Shown: positions 23,258-36,470 of the stretch, piece by piece
Numbering within the stretch: the first letter of the stretch is position 1
How the letters are laid out: each line of letters begins with the position of its first letter
Assembly (NCBI GenBank): GCA_030549775.1
Contig: CM060174.1
Coordinates: 41,864,586-41,928,585 of the forward strand
From: Tamarix chinensis
Taxonomy: Eukaryota; Streptophyta; Magnoliopsida; Caryophyllales; Tamaricaceae
Length of the DNA: 64,000 nucleotides
Direction: 5' to 3'
Made by a program: the position numbers and the translations under genes
Notes under the pieces: generated by a model
What the model was told of the DNA's origin: nothing
The model's input: only the letters and a program-made list of their open reading frames with translations
Databases searched by the model: none

Positions 23258-24051
23258 CGTAACACTCCGACATTTTATAAATTTTAGTCTCAATTTATCC
23301 AAAATTTTTAACCTAATCTATATTATACATTTCCAAGTCTCTTCATTTTATTTTAGCATAATCCCAACCATGGAAAGCTTATAGATAATATTTTATGTTA
23401 ATTTTCTAAATTTTTAAACCTAAACCAAATCCTAATCTTAAAACAATTTTTTCCCTTTTCCTTCCTTTTTTTATCTATCTCTCTTTTCCTTTAATTTCTC
23501 AAGCTATTCCTGCCACCCAAACCACCATGTTTTTATTTCTTTTTTCATCTCCTTCCTTTTCGACCTACACCCCAACCTAACCCAACCTACCCTTTCTTTT
23601 CTTTTCACTTTTATTTCTCTTCCCTACCTTCTCCCCTTCTCCCTCTCCCTTTCCATTTCCTCTTTTGACCAAATAGGCTCTTGCCCCTATGTGCCTGTCC
23701 TCCAATATTCTTTCCTTTCTGGCCATGCAACCCCCTTTGTTGCCACCCCTATCACACCTGTCCTACACTACCAACTTCTTGCATCTCTGCCTTTTCCCAC
23801 CTACCCCCTACATGCCAAGCTAACCCTGCTCCCTATTCCTTTCTCCCTTCTTCTCTTTCCTTCCTTTCCTTCATCTACTTCGCTACCTCGCCCAGCTATG
23901 CACATATATGCATGCACGAACCTCCTCCACCATCTTCTCTTCTTCCTCTTTTTTCTTCCTTTCCTATCAAAGAAGTCCCTAGCCTTGCTCTATTTACTTT
24001 ATTTTCTCTCTTCTTCTTCTCACTACCCATCGTTGCTTGCCTCACCACCTT

Positions 24052-24863
24052 TGATTCAAGAGCATCTCAATCTCATACTTCTACTATTAGAGGTTAAGAG
24101 TTAGCATACTTGGAGATGGTACTAATTATTCTTGAAAAATATTTAACAACTTTATGATAACTCTAATTGTATTAATATTTTGATAAGTAATTCTTGTATG
24201 TATTATATATATTTGTAAGAAGAAGAATTCACCAACGACATCTATGTGTACAAGATAATGACAAGATAAGAGTTATAAAGTTGCATAGAAGACAAATCTA
24301 CAAGACACGAATCTTGATTACATGGTTATTATATGTATTAGATGATTAGTTTTTTTTAGCTTTGATATTTTATTTGAACTTTGTAAGGTCTTGCAACTTG
24401 TAATTGTAGATCATTATATGTATACTATAGAAATGTAATGCATTAATTCACTAGGCTAATCTAACTATTTAAAAGTTGGTTGGGTTGGGCTTGGTTAGTG
24501 AAGAAAAACTAAGGCCGTCACGTGTGTGTGTGTGTGTGTGTGTACACACACACACATATATGTTGACTTGTACATTAACATAGATATCAAATTGAATAAA
24601 ATCTAAGAATTTTCAAAATTCTTCCATCTTCTTCAAGTGAGTATTCTTGAGATTTTAGGTATTGTTCTCTAAAGAAAACCATTTGGTTTATCTTTAGAAT
24701 TAAGTTGTTCTTGGTGAAGGTCAAACTCAAATTGTGGATCTTTATTAAGCACCACCTCCTTAATCAAGCACTACATCATCTTCAAGTACCATTTTACTCC
24801 AATGTTCAAAGTAAAAATTTCCTACATTGTGAAAGTATAATTCCTCTTTTATCTTCCACATCA
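24052..24863 (+). mobile_element. Solo chromovirus LTR nested in Family T LTR
   Basis: Starts TGATTCAAGAGCATCTC, ends ATCTTCCACATCA, and matches 22298-23113 throughout. No chromovirus internal sequence adjoins it. Immediate flanks ACCTT and ATCTC do not form a convincing duplication, so a decayed or rearranged insertion is possible. Confidence 0.65.
24522..24560. repeat. (GT)n(AC)n microsatellite, palindromic
   Basis: GT repeats pass directly into AC repeats (GTGTGTACACAC), giving a perfect long palindrome. The sister LTR at 22748 has only a short TG/TA run, so the tract expanded in this copy. Confidence 0.9.
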
Positions 24864-27429
24864 ATCTCTACCATCACCCATTACCCTTGGTTGAGCTCCC
24901 TTCCCTATCCTCCTTCCTAGATTACTCAACCTAACACCACCATACCACTCATGCCACTTTTTCCACCATCACCCTTACCCACGCAACCTACCAACTCTCA
25001 TTACCACCCATCACCACTATCTTCAGGAGCTAGAATTACCACGACCCTTCTCTTTCTACTTGATGCAACACTACCCTCACCAAGCCAAACTTCTTTCCTT
25101 TCTCTTCATTTTTTCTCTCAGCCGCCACCCCTTTTTCTCCCTAAACAATAGCCATCCGGCCACCACTCAGCCTTAGTTGATTCCTGAAATACACCACCAT
25201 TGCCCTACTAACACCCACCAACTTCACCCCACTTCCCTGCTACCATCCACCCTAAACTTCTAACCAACAACCACCCCTAAACTACCATCACCACCAACCA
25301 CACCAACCTCTCCCATTGGTCACCACCACCACCACCACCACCACTCCTTAGTGCCAACTCCCACCAGCCCCAACACCATTATCACCTCCACCCTTTTGCC
25401 AATCATCACCCCTATCCTTATCTGCCACCATCACCACTACCTTAGTCCCCACACCACCGTCGTGCACCACCCTACTCAAGCCTCCTAATTTTGGTTATCT
25501 CTATTTTTCTTCTCTCTCCCTTAACTTAGTTTTCTTAGATTAAATTCTTAAGTATAATTTGTGTATATTTTGACTTCTAGGTAATATGCAAGTGGTAGTA
25601 GAGGAGGAAACATAGGTCTTACATACTTAGAGACTAAAGCCACTTCGGTAAGGATACATGTCATAGTTAGGGTTTTTTATGTATAAAATGTAAATTTTCG
25701 TTTATTTATCATGCTTGGAATTGTTGGATGAAAATTATTATTATGATAATGGTACTACATGATATAAGGTTATGGAAGCATAAGTTCATGTATCTTATTA
25801 GTTGAGATGAATTTTGGATATGAAATATCCATATATAAATGTATTTATGCATTTTTTTGATGATAGTATGCATGGGAGGTTGAATGATCAATCATGATGG
25901 GAATATTGAGATTTTGGTAGGAAAATAGGTATTTTGGTTGTTTTAGGGGTATTTTGGTTAATATGGTTTAAAAGTGGAATATTGGGTGTTTTAATGTGTT
26001 CAATGGTTTAAAATAGATTAATTATGTTATATGGAATGTTTATAGTGAAAAATTAATGGTTTAAGTCTAAGAGTGAAATCATTATCATATGTACAAAATG
26101 TTGGAATTTGACCATAAAATCAAGATATGATGCTGATGTTAGTATCTTAGCCATACATATAAAATTTGGGAGTCATATGAGTCTTAGGGGAAGGGTTATG
26201 ATTAAATTATGAAATTAGGGTTTTAAGGGAAACTTATAAATAGTAACCTCTAGGGTAGGCTATTAGTGCACGTATGAGATGTTAAATTTAAGTCATGATT
26301 TTCAAGTATGTTATTAATAATAGTATTTTAAAGATGGGTATTGAAAATAATGATAACACAAATACTAGGGAGGAAGTTATGGTTGACTTATGAAAATTAG
26401 GGTTTCTTAAGACAAGTGTGGACTTTTATTTAGAGAGGAGTATTTATATTCATGTGGATGTGCTTTATTTGGTTCAAATGATTATGTTCAAATATACTAT
26501 GTACCTTGCATATATACCTATATGTGTGTTTGAGGACCTTGAGAAATACCACCTTAAATAAGATACTAATCATTTAAAGTAAAAGATTAAGTGATTCGGG
26601 AACTAGGTTTCTTCCATTTGATGATAATAGTTGCTCAGGTGAGAGGTGTATCAAATCATTCCACTAATTTGAGAATAGTGACCAAGTGTATTTTCCCTTG
26701 AAAGGTGTTGGGTACACTCCATAGGAGTATAATAGTGGATTAGGTATATTGTCCATATAAGGTTTTTATTTTTACCGTTCCATCAGTTTAAAAATAGTGG
26801 GGGTCATTGAACTCAAAATATTAAAAATATAACTTTATGGTTGTAATTAGGGATGGATATCTGGAATTAGTACTATCTTACCTTATATAACACATTGCTT
26901 ATGCACCTATATATTTTATATTATATGTACCTAGTTATAGCTATATAGTTATCTTACTTAGTACATAGCTTACTGATAATTCTTTGTATGGGTGGTACTA
27001 ATTCTCATGAGAATATGATACAAGTGAGTTTGTGCAGGTCATTGATGACCTGCTAGACAATTATATTGCTTATGACCCTCTAATTAGGGTGAGTGATTAC
27101 ATCTCATGTATGGGTTTGGGAATCAAAATATTATCTTATTCTATTCTTATTTTAACTGAGTTATTCTTTTGGTACTTTACCTAGGATATTTCCTTCATGT
27201 ATTTGAATATTGTATTCAAAGTTAGCCTCTAAAACTCTTACTTATGTTTATGAATTTTTCCTCATTTTATGTTTATTATATTGAGTGTTTTAAATTATTT
27301 TGCATTGTAATTGATGTGAGAACGGTATATAAACTAGACTTATGTCAATTAAGGTAGCAACACCCATTATATTTGTTTTACTCTTCTATGTCAATGAAAA
27401 TATTTAGTTTTAAACCTTGGGATGTTACA

Positions 27430-28255
27430 CTCTTGGTGGGGGAGACCCTTAAAAGGATTATGTTAACCACATCATAACCATTTGTCCTCCCCTTCAAATT
27501 CACATATATCTTTTACCAATAGAAGATAATCCTTATTTAGTCTTTGAAGGAACCCTATAGGGGAGTGAATATGGTATTTAGGAATGCAAATGGAAAATAA
27601 AAAATGTACTCACAAATTATAGTGGTTTAAGGGCAAACTACTCTCTATATCCACTACCAAAATGTTCTCCATTTTGGATTTTGAACAAGTAATGCATTTT
27701 TATTGATGATCTTTCTTTTCTCAATTTATGAACCTTACAATATCAATGAATCTCTAAGAAATGATTTATAACTTAGCCTATTTATCTTTCCTAGACTCCC
27801 AACAATAGTCTCTTAAGAATAATAAGAAAATACTCATTAATCCCTTTGTAATGAATTTTATATAGTGATTCTGATTACAATCAATTATCATCAAAAATCA
27901 AGATATAAAAGTGTATAAATTTGGATGAAATTTAATCTATCTATATTTAATAGGAAATATTATAATTTTAGAGCAAATTTAGCTAAAAGAAGTGAGCAAT
28001 GGACACTTACCAATAAAACTCAAGATTTGAAGGTTAAGAGAGTTTTAATGAGAAATTGCATGATTAAGAGATTATATGGTTAATTATATAGTAAATGTGA
28101 TTAAAATATTTTTTTTAATAAATGCTTATGGAGATTCTTTATAAGGCTCACCCTCATCGAGTAGCTGTTGGACACAAATGGCTAAAATGTTGTACCGTCT
28201 AAGGGATATAAAATTAGCATTTAATGCTCATAAATCTAGTGTTTCGATAACTAAT
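27430..28255. other. Unassigned AT-rich sequence
   Basis: About 830 bases without a coding frame that I can support. On the minus strand the stretch around 27640-27680 (GAGAACATTTTGGTAGTGGA) vaguely resembles a retroelement leader, but I cannot assign it. Confidence 0.3.
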
Positions 28256-28803
28256 TGTTGTGGAATTAATGTGGATTTAGAGAGATCCAAGACAAATAAA
28301 AAATACCACGATCATGTACAATTGAGGATTCAATCATAAAAATAAAACAATTGAGGAAAAAGTAGAGATCTTTATTCTTGCTCTTGTGTAATGACAAGAT
28401 GATTAAACTAATTAATCAATTACACAAATCTATAATTCTCTTTAAATGGATAATTCTATGAAGAAGAAGAAGTTAGGATGCATAACTCTTGATATCTAGG
28501 ATTTCAACATGTCTCCTTTTCTAGAAGAAAAAAACCATATGGGAAAAAGCAATTTATTTTGAAAACAAGGAAAAATCATAGTTCATGTTTAGGAAACATG
28601 AGACGCCTATGTTTATTTCCTTACTCTTGATCTTTGCCCAAATTACATCAAAGATTCCATAGAGAAATATGGTTTGTGTTTATTAGCACAAGCCCTCGTG
28701 TTTCTCTCACACAAACCTCCATACTATACTAAACTACTCCAAAATCTTTACAAACCAACATAATATTATGTTGTGCTCAAATACTCATCTAAAACTTATG
28801 CTT
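28256..28803 (-). mobile_element. Copia LTR fragment (minus strand, 5' truncated)
   Basis: The reverse complement matches the 3' ~550 bases of the copia LTR at 38506-39820. It contains ATGGAGGTTTGTGTGAGAGA, TAGAAAAGGAGACATGTTGA and the terminal TTGGATCTCTC..CAACA end. Its 3' end is at 28256. No primer-binding site follows, and the upstream part of the LTR is missing beyond 28803, where gypsy gag sequence begins. Confidence 0.75.
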
Positions 28804-28829
28804 ATCGATCACTTGTACAAATCGGTCAA

Positions 28830-30260
28830 CTTAATTTATAGGATGAGGCTAAGTTTTGGCCTTATGTGCAATGTGCTACCTTCATGCGTACTAATTGTGT
28901 AGTTAGTAGTCGATCCCTGTCTAACGTTATCTAGTATTCTAGGGTTTGAATGGATACGAATTAGCATCTCGAGCATTTCATGGAGATGGTTGGAGTCTTC
29001 ATGGAGCAACTTATTTAGCATGAGGAATCTCCCCAACCACCATTGCCACCTCCTTTTCTAGTTTTACTACCGGAGGATTAGCTTCGTAAGGTTGACCTTT
29101 ATTGTCCTTCGGTCTTTGATGGTTAGGAGGAATTATGTGAGTTGGAGCATTGGTTGAGGGACTTTGAGAAGATCTTTGCGGCTAGTGGTTGCCTAAAGAG
29201 TATGCGGGAAATTAGGGTATTCCATCTATAGGGTTATGTAGACGAATGTTGGAGAGGCTAACAACTAAGGGGAGCCACTACAGATCAGTGGGAGACCTTC
29301 ATCGAGATGGTTAGGGCACAATTCTACCCTACTTGCCTAAAGATGGGGAAGTATGATGAATTTATGGCATCGAGTCAAGGGATTTCTAAGGTGGAGGAGT
29401 ACTACAGTAGTTATGTGGACCTGGTCTGCTTTGATCTAGTGGTTGACACTTAAAAGAGGATGGAGGAGCACCAATTCTTGTAAGGGCTAAGTCTGAGACT
29501 TCAGGAGATGTTGATGGGGACTTGTACATAGGACCTATAGGCCTTGACTCTGCCTTCAAGGTATTGACGATTGCCCAGGCTTATAGTGCCTAGTTAGGGG
29601 CCAAGCAGAGGCATGAGGGCTATAAGTGCTAAGGGAGATAGAAGAGGTTCCAGACCTCAAGTAGTTATTAGTTGGGGACGCTACCCTGCTATGGAGGGAA
29701 GTTGCGTTATCCGGGTGTGAGGCATTTCTTTTGCTAGTAGTGTGGTAAGAACCACTTTGGGAAGGATTGTGCTGGGTAACTGGTTTAGTACCATGGTTGT
29801 GGCTGGTTGGGGCATTGTATGTTTGAGTGTCATGTCATCGGGGGTAGTGTCCTACAAGGGTAGGAATGTTTGTAGGCTACGGTGGTACAAACTTTGCTAA
29901 TTCAAAGAGCTCAACTGACAAATAGTGGAGCTAGTAGGACTACTCTATAGTGGAGGATGTAGAGGCCCTATGTTTTTTAGCAAGGGCAAGGTTCAGACAA
30001 TGCTACGGGACCACCTCTAGGAAGTTTCCTAAATGTGATGAGCCAATTAAAGGATGATAGGCAGGTAGATGACCTTATGGGTACATTGATGGTTTCTTCC
30101 CTTCCTACTTACATATTATTTAACTCGAGTGCTTCACACTCTTTCGTGTCTATTTCTTTTGTAGCTAAGACTTCTATGTTCCTTCGTGTCTATTATGATT
30201 CCTTCTTATAGGATAGATACTTCTATTGTACTCCTGTATAGGGATAGACTTCTGTGTTCT
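28830..30260 (+). pseudogene. Ty3/gypsy gag-protease remnant, paired zinc knuckles
   Basis: Plus-strand gag with stops. CELEHWLRDFEKIFAASGCL near 29132-29190, then QWETFIEMVRAQFYPTC (29290-29340) and KVEEYYSSYVDLVCFDL (~29390-29440) follow the capsid order of Tekay/Del-type gag. Paired knuckles near 29735-29840 read CGKNHFGKDC and YHGCGWLGHCMFEC, both with lost Cys positions or stops. Protease near 30065-30150 reads LFNSSASHSFVS where the family has LFDTGASHSF, so the catalytic Asp is lost. It is cut at 30272 by an Athila-type LTR and does not resume in the window. It is probably the same lineage as the gag at 13144-13613 and so could be the internal region of Family T. Confidence 0.75.
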
Positions 30261-30271
30261 AGGCTATATAG

Positions 30272-31764
30272 TGATAGTGCCAATTCACAAGTGCACGGAT
30301 TCATTGTAGCACTTCAAGGTTGTATCCCATAAGGAATTCGTAATTTGATACCAGACTTCATCATTTTAGCTATATAGATCATTAAGGAGTGGAAAAATAT
30401 GTAGGTAGACAGTGAAAATAAATGTAATGACTAATTGAATATAGATTCTAAAATAATAAATATAAATCATAAGACTGAACTTCAGTCTTTAAATTGATAT
30501 CCAACAATGAAATAATGCTACATTGTAGTTTAGTTCAATAGTTGTGAATAATCGGTCTAAATATATTCATTAGCCTCTTTCAAGGTCTAAAAATATATTT
30601 AATCTAATTTTTTGACTACTTTTGTGACTAACTAATTAAATTAAACCCATTAAGTGCCACCGATTATATAGTCCTTAAGAACCAAACATCTACTTTCGTA
30701 ATCGTTTGAATTCCCATCGATATGTTAATTTTTGATAATGATTTCAACCTTTCAAGTGCGAATAATATCTAAAAAGGTCTAATTCTATCAAATCCAACTT
30801 AAAAATGACCAATTCTAACATATGAAACAATACATACATACCAAATATATAGTATATACTTTAGTTCATCATATTAATACCAAAATTGTCCTAATTCAAT
30901 CCTAGAAAAAATATTACTCACTCATGATTGCAAGGAAATATAAAAGTTGTAAATTATATAACAAATATAATGACAGTATAAAAATTTACAAAGAAGAGAA
31001 GAGATTGAATTAACCGTAAATTGAAGAAGAATAGAGTTGATTGCTGAGTCAATTGTACACAAAACTTGCACTAAAATTGGAATTTAAAACTTAGGAATTC
31101 AAGACATGTTGCATGAGGTTTTTTCTTGGCAAAGAGAGGAAGAAAGTCCTTTAAAAATCTGCCAATAGACATTCCTGAGAAGTCCTTAAACCCCTCTAAA
31201 ATCTACCCATAACATACGCTACATCGCGCACGACGATTGTGGGTAACCACTGTTGCATGGCTATGCAAGGTCTACACATCATTAGAATTACAAATTTTGA
31301 GATGATCACAATTTTGGTGTTAGTTAGCTACTTCCTAATCATTATTGATGCCATTAGCTGAATATAGATATTTCATTATAGGTTATTATTTGGTCAAATA
31401 ATAAATCATAAGTAGATATTAGTTTATTTGCATAAAGGGATGTTTAACCCAATGCATGTGAGCTTCTATTAGTTACCAAAAAAAATACTACATGGCCATA
31501 TTATTCTATAATTGGTTGATATCCCTATATTGAATATATCCTCTAACCCCTATTATCTCATTAGTGTTGTTTGATTTCTATGTTAATTGTTATTTTATTA
31601 TTTTCATTATTAGTAATTCATTTTTCATCAAATTGACAATCATGGAGTTAATTTGATAATAGAAATTTATAGATTAAATTACAATCTTTGTGGGATCGAC
31701 CTCTAATCATTATTTACTAATTGTTTATATGTTTAGGATTTAATTCATAGTGTTTACAGTAGCA
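30272..31764 (+). mobile_element. Athila-like 5' LTR
   Basis: Starts TGATAGTGCCAATTCACAAG followed by TGCACGGATTCATTG, the typical opening of LTRs of the Athila/Tat group. It ends GTTTACAGTAGCA after the equally typical TGGGATCGACCTCTAATCA block. It is followed by a tRNA-Asp-type primer site. The matching 3' LTR is not in the window, consistent with later insertions having pushed it off the right edge. Confidence 0.75.
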
Positions 31765-31774
31765 TACCAAATTT

Positions 31775-31792
31775 TGGTGCCATTATAGGGGA
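31775..31792 (+). promoter_or_regulatory. Primer-binding site (tRNA-Asp type)
   Basis: TGGTGCCATTATAGGGGA resembles the TGGCGCCGTTGCCGGGGA consensus used by Athila/Tat elements, with transitions at several positions. It lies 10 bases after the LTR end. Confidence 0.7.
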
Positions 31793-31899
31793 TCGAAATT
31801 TTTAATTATCATTTCTATCATCAGTTTTTTATCCCTTCTTTTAATTACAAGTCATTTTTTTCTTTTTGTGTCCAATAGGAATCCGTAATTGAAACCATT

Positions 31900-32260
31900 T
31901 GTGAGCAGAAACATACATCAAATCATTCAACCAGTGGATCCTACTATTTCCTCTATAGCATCGAACAAAACTTGAAGGCAACTAGAATATGTTTGTACTA
32001 TTTCCTTACCTCTAAACGATAACTCATCATCAATTGATGAGAACATCAAAGACAATTTAGAGGATATTATTGAAGAATTGATAGTGAATTAGATAATAAA
32101 GGAGCTTCTAGCTCCGAAGTTTAGCTCAAATCTCCTTTGTATTAATTATCCCAATGAACAAAATGAGCATGAGGTTATAATTGGAGTCATATATGCACTT
32201 CCTATTTTTATAGTTTTTGAAAACATTAGCTCATCTAAATCAAGTTGCATCACAATTCCT
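31900..32260 (+). pseudogene. Athila-like gag, N-terminal part
   Basis: Weakly recognisable frame after the primer site, with several stops, ending at the inserted LTR. The stretch KFSSNLLCINYPNEQNEHE near 32120-32175 is where gag normally begins its capsid region. The assignment rests mostly on the convincing gag continuation from 35191. Confidence 0.45.
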
Positions 32261-35190
32261 ATAATACCCTAAAGTTAACCTAACCATAATCTAGGTAATT
32301 AGTATTTTAATTTTCCCTAATTCGGTAATCCTAATTTTTTTTATGTAAACACTATCCTTAATGTTAAACCTTTTCTCCTTTTCTTTTCCTTTATTTTACC
32401 TTTTTTATTTACTTCTTCTCCTTCCCTGTTTTTTTTTCTTCTCCCGTGTGACCTCCTTTCCCTAATAACCATGTTGTGCTTAGTTTAGTTAATCAAACCA
32501 AACTTCCCCAATTATCCTAAATATCAACGACTCTTTAATCCATCATCATTACTCAACCTCAGTCAAGTAACCTTCATTCCATTCACTACCATGGATTGTT
32601 CACTCATGCAGGTCACCATCGTGCCTTATACATTCACACATCTCAACCCTCACTCACATCATCTACCACTAAAACTACGCTTCTCTTTCTCTCCTTACTT
32701 CATTTAATGCCTCACAAAACTCCTTTTAAACTCCATCATGTCCCTTAGTAGCTTCGTTCTTCAATGTTCCATTCAAAGTTCCGCAATTTTTTTATGAAGC
32801 GAGGTTGCATTTTTTTTGTCAAACCTTACCTTACTCAATCTTCACAAAGTGAGTGACTCACATTAATCAATCCACCTTTCATGACATCCTCATGTAATAA
32901 ACCCCATATCTACACCATAAATTCATGTAACATCATCCTCAAGCCATACCTAGCCTATCTATATGACATCCTAATGCAACACAACCCCATTTACATCACC
33001 ATCTCATGCCACCACCCCTAGCTATGTTAACCATTCACACCACCAATCCCCTATATATATCAACCACTAGCTCAACCAAAACCTTGGCATGTCATATTCC
33101 CACACATCCACCACCTAGCTATGTAACATTCCCATGTAGCCATACCCTTAGTGCATCACCTTCCAATGCTGCTAGCTTTATTTGTGCCAAGCTCTATTTT
33201 TTCTTTTTCCTTATCCCTTTTTTATATACTCCTTTAAATTATCTTTCCCTTGGTTATTTTCCTATGTCTTTAACATGTTTTATTTTTGGTTTTAAGTGAT
33301 TTTCTTTTGGTATTGGTGGAGGTGTCCTAGGGTTATACCTGCTTAGAGACCGATGACACCTTATGTAAGGATACATGTTACAGTGATGGATTTTTGAATG
33401 CTATGTGTATTTTGAGTGTAATATTATTGTGGTGTTATTATATCTCTTAAATCATGTAGTAATATCATGTTATGATAATACTACATTATAATAAGGAAAT
33501 GTGGGTATTTTGTCAAAGTGAGAGCTTTTATGGTATACATGCGATAATTTTTATCTTTAAACCCTTAGTCTAGTAATATAACTTATGGATTCGATAAGGT
33601 ATATAAAATGGATAACAATTTTGGTTAAGTTTATATGGATCCAATAAATTGGGGGTTGGAAGTGAATCACTTATGATGTGTAAAGGTTTTGTGCAAATTT
33701 AGGTATTATGGCTATTATAAGAGAATTTTGGTCATTTGATGACAATATAAAAATAATTATGGAATTATTATATTTGAGGGATTTATAAATTATTTCATAA
33801 TTAATATGATCAAATGATGGTTGAGTGAGACACAAGCTATCTAAAATGAGATATGAGGCTTTTGGTAAAATAAGGGTTTTTCGGTTAATATTAGTTAAAT
33901 ATGGAATTTTGGTAATTTGAAAATGTGATTATACTTCAAATATTCTTAGTATGATACTTGGAATATTCAGGGTAATTATGAAAAACATAGGTATAATTAA
34001 ATGAGAAAATGGCTTGAATAGTGAATAGTAACCATAGAGACGAGTTCTTTATCACATGTGTAAGACATTTGAGGCAGGCCTTTATTTTTTCGATATGATG
34101 TTAATTATATTATTTTAATATGGTGTACTAAAGTTGGTGATGAGATGAATCCTAAAGGAAAAGTTATGCTTTTCTTGTGAAATTAGGGTTTCTTAGGGGA
34201 AGTATAGCCTTTTCTTTAGATGATGTCCTTATCATCATGTGGCTATATCTTATGTGTCTTGTATAATTATTTAAATTCAAAATTATTTATTGTGAATGTT
34301 TATACTTATGTTGGGATTTTAACATTGAATAATCAATATTCTAATTAGACATCAATATTTCAAGTGAAATATCACATGAGTAAGGATAGGATGTATCGGT
34401 ACGTTCTACTAGACAAGAATAATGGCCAAGAGAGTTATTCCCTAAGGTTTTACTAGTTCATTCCACTAGATGAGAATAGTGGCTAGGATCATTTTTTCTT
34501 AGTGTCGTATATTGTTGATACTATTCCACCGGTTGCAAACAGTGGAGTCCCTAAACTCAACCTAATATAGAAATGGATCAAAAGTATGCTATTATGGAAC
34601 TCTTTTGGTTCCTCTCTTGGTTCATCTGATGATATGATTTTTTTATGCATAAATCATCTTTTCATTTGGTCTTAAGTGTTATTATGAAAGCCCCTTTTCT
34701 TATGAATTTAGTGATATCTTACTTAGTACATAGCATACCGATCATCCTCATTACTCATTCTCACGAGAAGATGACCTAGTTTTCTTTTTATAGGACACTA
34801 CCTATTTTTTGGTTGACTTTTTTACTTATGATGCTTTACCTAAGATATAGTGGTATTTTATGTTATCCAGGTTGGATATAGATTTATATTATCCAGTTAC
34901 TAGTTTTTGTCTAGGTACCTTTTTTAACTCTTAGTTCAAATGAGTCCCTTTTGATTGTATTTTTGTTATATTTTACTTAGAATTAATCTCAAAAATTTTA
35001 TATAATTTTTATAAAAAATATCATTCATTATTTATCTTGTTTTTAGTAATAATTATGTTTACCTTATATTTGATGTAAGGATGATATAGTCAAAAATACT
35101 TATGCCAATTATAGGGATAAAATCTATTTTTCTTCTTATCATGTTGCTGCTAAATGAAAATTTTTTAATAGTAAATTTTAGGATGTTACA
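32261..35190 (+). mobile_element. Diverged Family T LTR in Athila gag
   Basis: Starts TATAATACCCTAAAG and ends TAGGATGTTACA. It separates the two parts of the Athila gag. Conserved blocks in order: pyrimidine-rich block (32370-32440), leader with GTAAGGATACATG (33365), decayed hairpin units (34395-34560, with TTCCACCGGTTGCAAACAGTGG), TTAGTAC..ATACCGA remnant (34725-34741) and an acceptor-like TATAG (34793). A duplication is not evident (ATTCC and TATCA), so one end may be altered. The small Pro-rich frame at 33006-33299 is not supported as a gene. Confidence 0.7.
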
Positions 35191-36470
35191 TATCAGAATA
35201 ATTTTCTCAAGGAATTTCATATAGCATGCTTTGGTGTGAAACCAACAAGGATAAGTGTAGATCAAATTAAATAATAGGCTTTTTCTTTTGCTTTTTCTAA
35301 TGTTGCTAAAGAGTAGCTCTATAATTTGCCTACTGAATCTATTAGTACTTGGGTTTATATGCAAAAATGTTTTCTCGAAAAGTATTTTCCATCATCTAAG
35401 ACCATGAATACTAGGATAGAAATATGCAATATTAGGAAATATGGGAGAGATTTCTTATATGAATATTATAAAATATTAATGAAATTGTGTAGTTATTGCC
35501 TTAACCACCAAATTAGTGAGAAAATATTAATATAGTGTTTCCATGAAGAATTAATGCCTATGGACCATAATATGATAGATTTTATGAATGTGAGTAATTA
35601 GTAGATAAAACCCTAGTTGATGCTAAAATATGAATATCCAATATGACTTTTAACTATCAATATTTTAGAATAAGAAATTATACTCCTTTATATCATCATG
35701 TTAAGAAAACTAGTATAGTGGAGCTCAAGGAACAATGCCTAGTTTTACTTATCTCGTTGAGTAAGTAGTTAAGGACTTAGATAGGTGGGGTTTGCTTATA
35801 TGTGGGTCATGCTATAGGCGCATATCCCACTTTACAAGAAGTACAACAAGTTTATGCGATATGTAGACCTTAGGTAAACCGAAATTATGATCTCTATGCT
35901 CTAAATAATAACCTAAGATGGAGGGATCATCCTAACTTAAGGTATGGGAAATATTAAATACCAACATTTTATCAAAATAAATAGGGCTATAACCAATCCC
36001 TAGAATTCTATCCCACTCCTCTTAGCCAACCGAGATTGTTAGTTGTACAACCTCATCAACCACTAGTAATACAACAATCTTGAGGCATGTCACTAAAGAA
36101 GATAGTTAAGACCTTAGTTTCTAACATCCTACAATTTCAACAACAAATAAGAAATGGGGTAAAGAACTTAGAAAATTGAGTGAGTCAGTTGGTAGATTAT
36201 GTAGGAAAATGGTAATCTCAAATTTCCTTGAATATATCTAGTCAAATAGAGAGGAGACTTACAGAAAATGTGGATGTTATCATCACTTGGAGTAGAAAAC
36301 CATTAGACGATCCAAATAAGATTAAGGATAACCACGGGATAGAAAAATAAGAGGATGAAGTAGTAAGTTTAGAGGAGGAGAAACATGAAAAAACTCCCAA
36401 AGTAACTAAAATAAATTATCCTAACCAATATAACACATGTTTCTCCTTTTCCTAGCCCGTTAGCTAAGGT
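35191..36470 (+). pseudogene. Athila-like gag, capsid part
   Basis: FLKEFHIACFGVKPTRISVD at ~35205-35262 is followed by RLFPFAFSNVAKE, LYNLPTESISTWVYMQK (35322-35370), FLEKYFPSSKT, LYEYYKILMKLC and NHQISEKILI, in the order seen in plant gag proteins of the UBN2/retrotrans_gag type found in Athila. A stop follows ILI, then a decayed FHEELMPMDHNMIDFMN. Downstream (35640-36440) only short patches are readable. Confidence 0.75.

Larger units (their letters stand above)
23258..27429 (+). mobile_element. Diverged Family T LTR with nested LTR
   Basis: Starts CGTAACACTCCGACATTTT (first T mutated) and ends CTTGGGATGTTACA. Flanks TCCTT and CTCTT are imperfect candidates for a target duplication. A chromovirus LTR (24052-24863) lies inside it. 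The pyrimidine-rich block (23440-24050 and 24880-25510), donor-like GTAAG (25648), decayed hairpin units (26605-26800), TTAGTAC/TTACTGA stem (26958-26976) and acceptor-like TGCAG (27037) follow the same order as in the better copies. Pro- and Ser-rich open frames over the pyrimidine block are compositional. Confidence 0.7.

Noticed and set aside
23681..24104. Two overlapping Pro/Ser/Leu-rich frames of ~137 codons
   Set aside because: They lie over the CT-rich tract of a diverged LTR, and both registers stay open only because stops are rare in CT-rich sequence.
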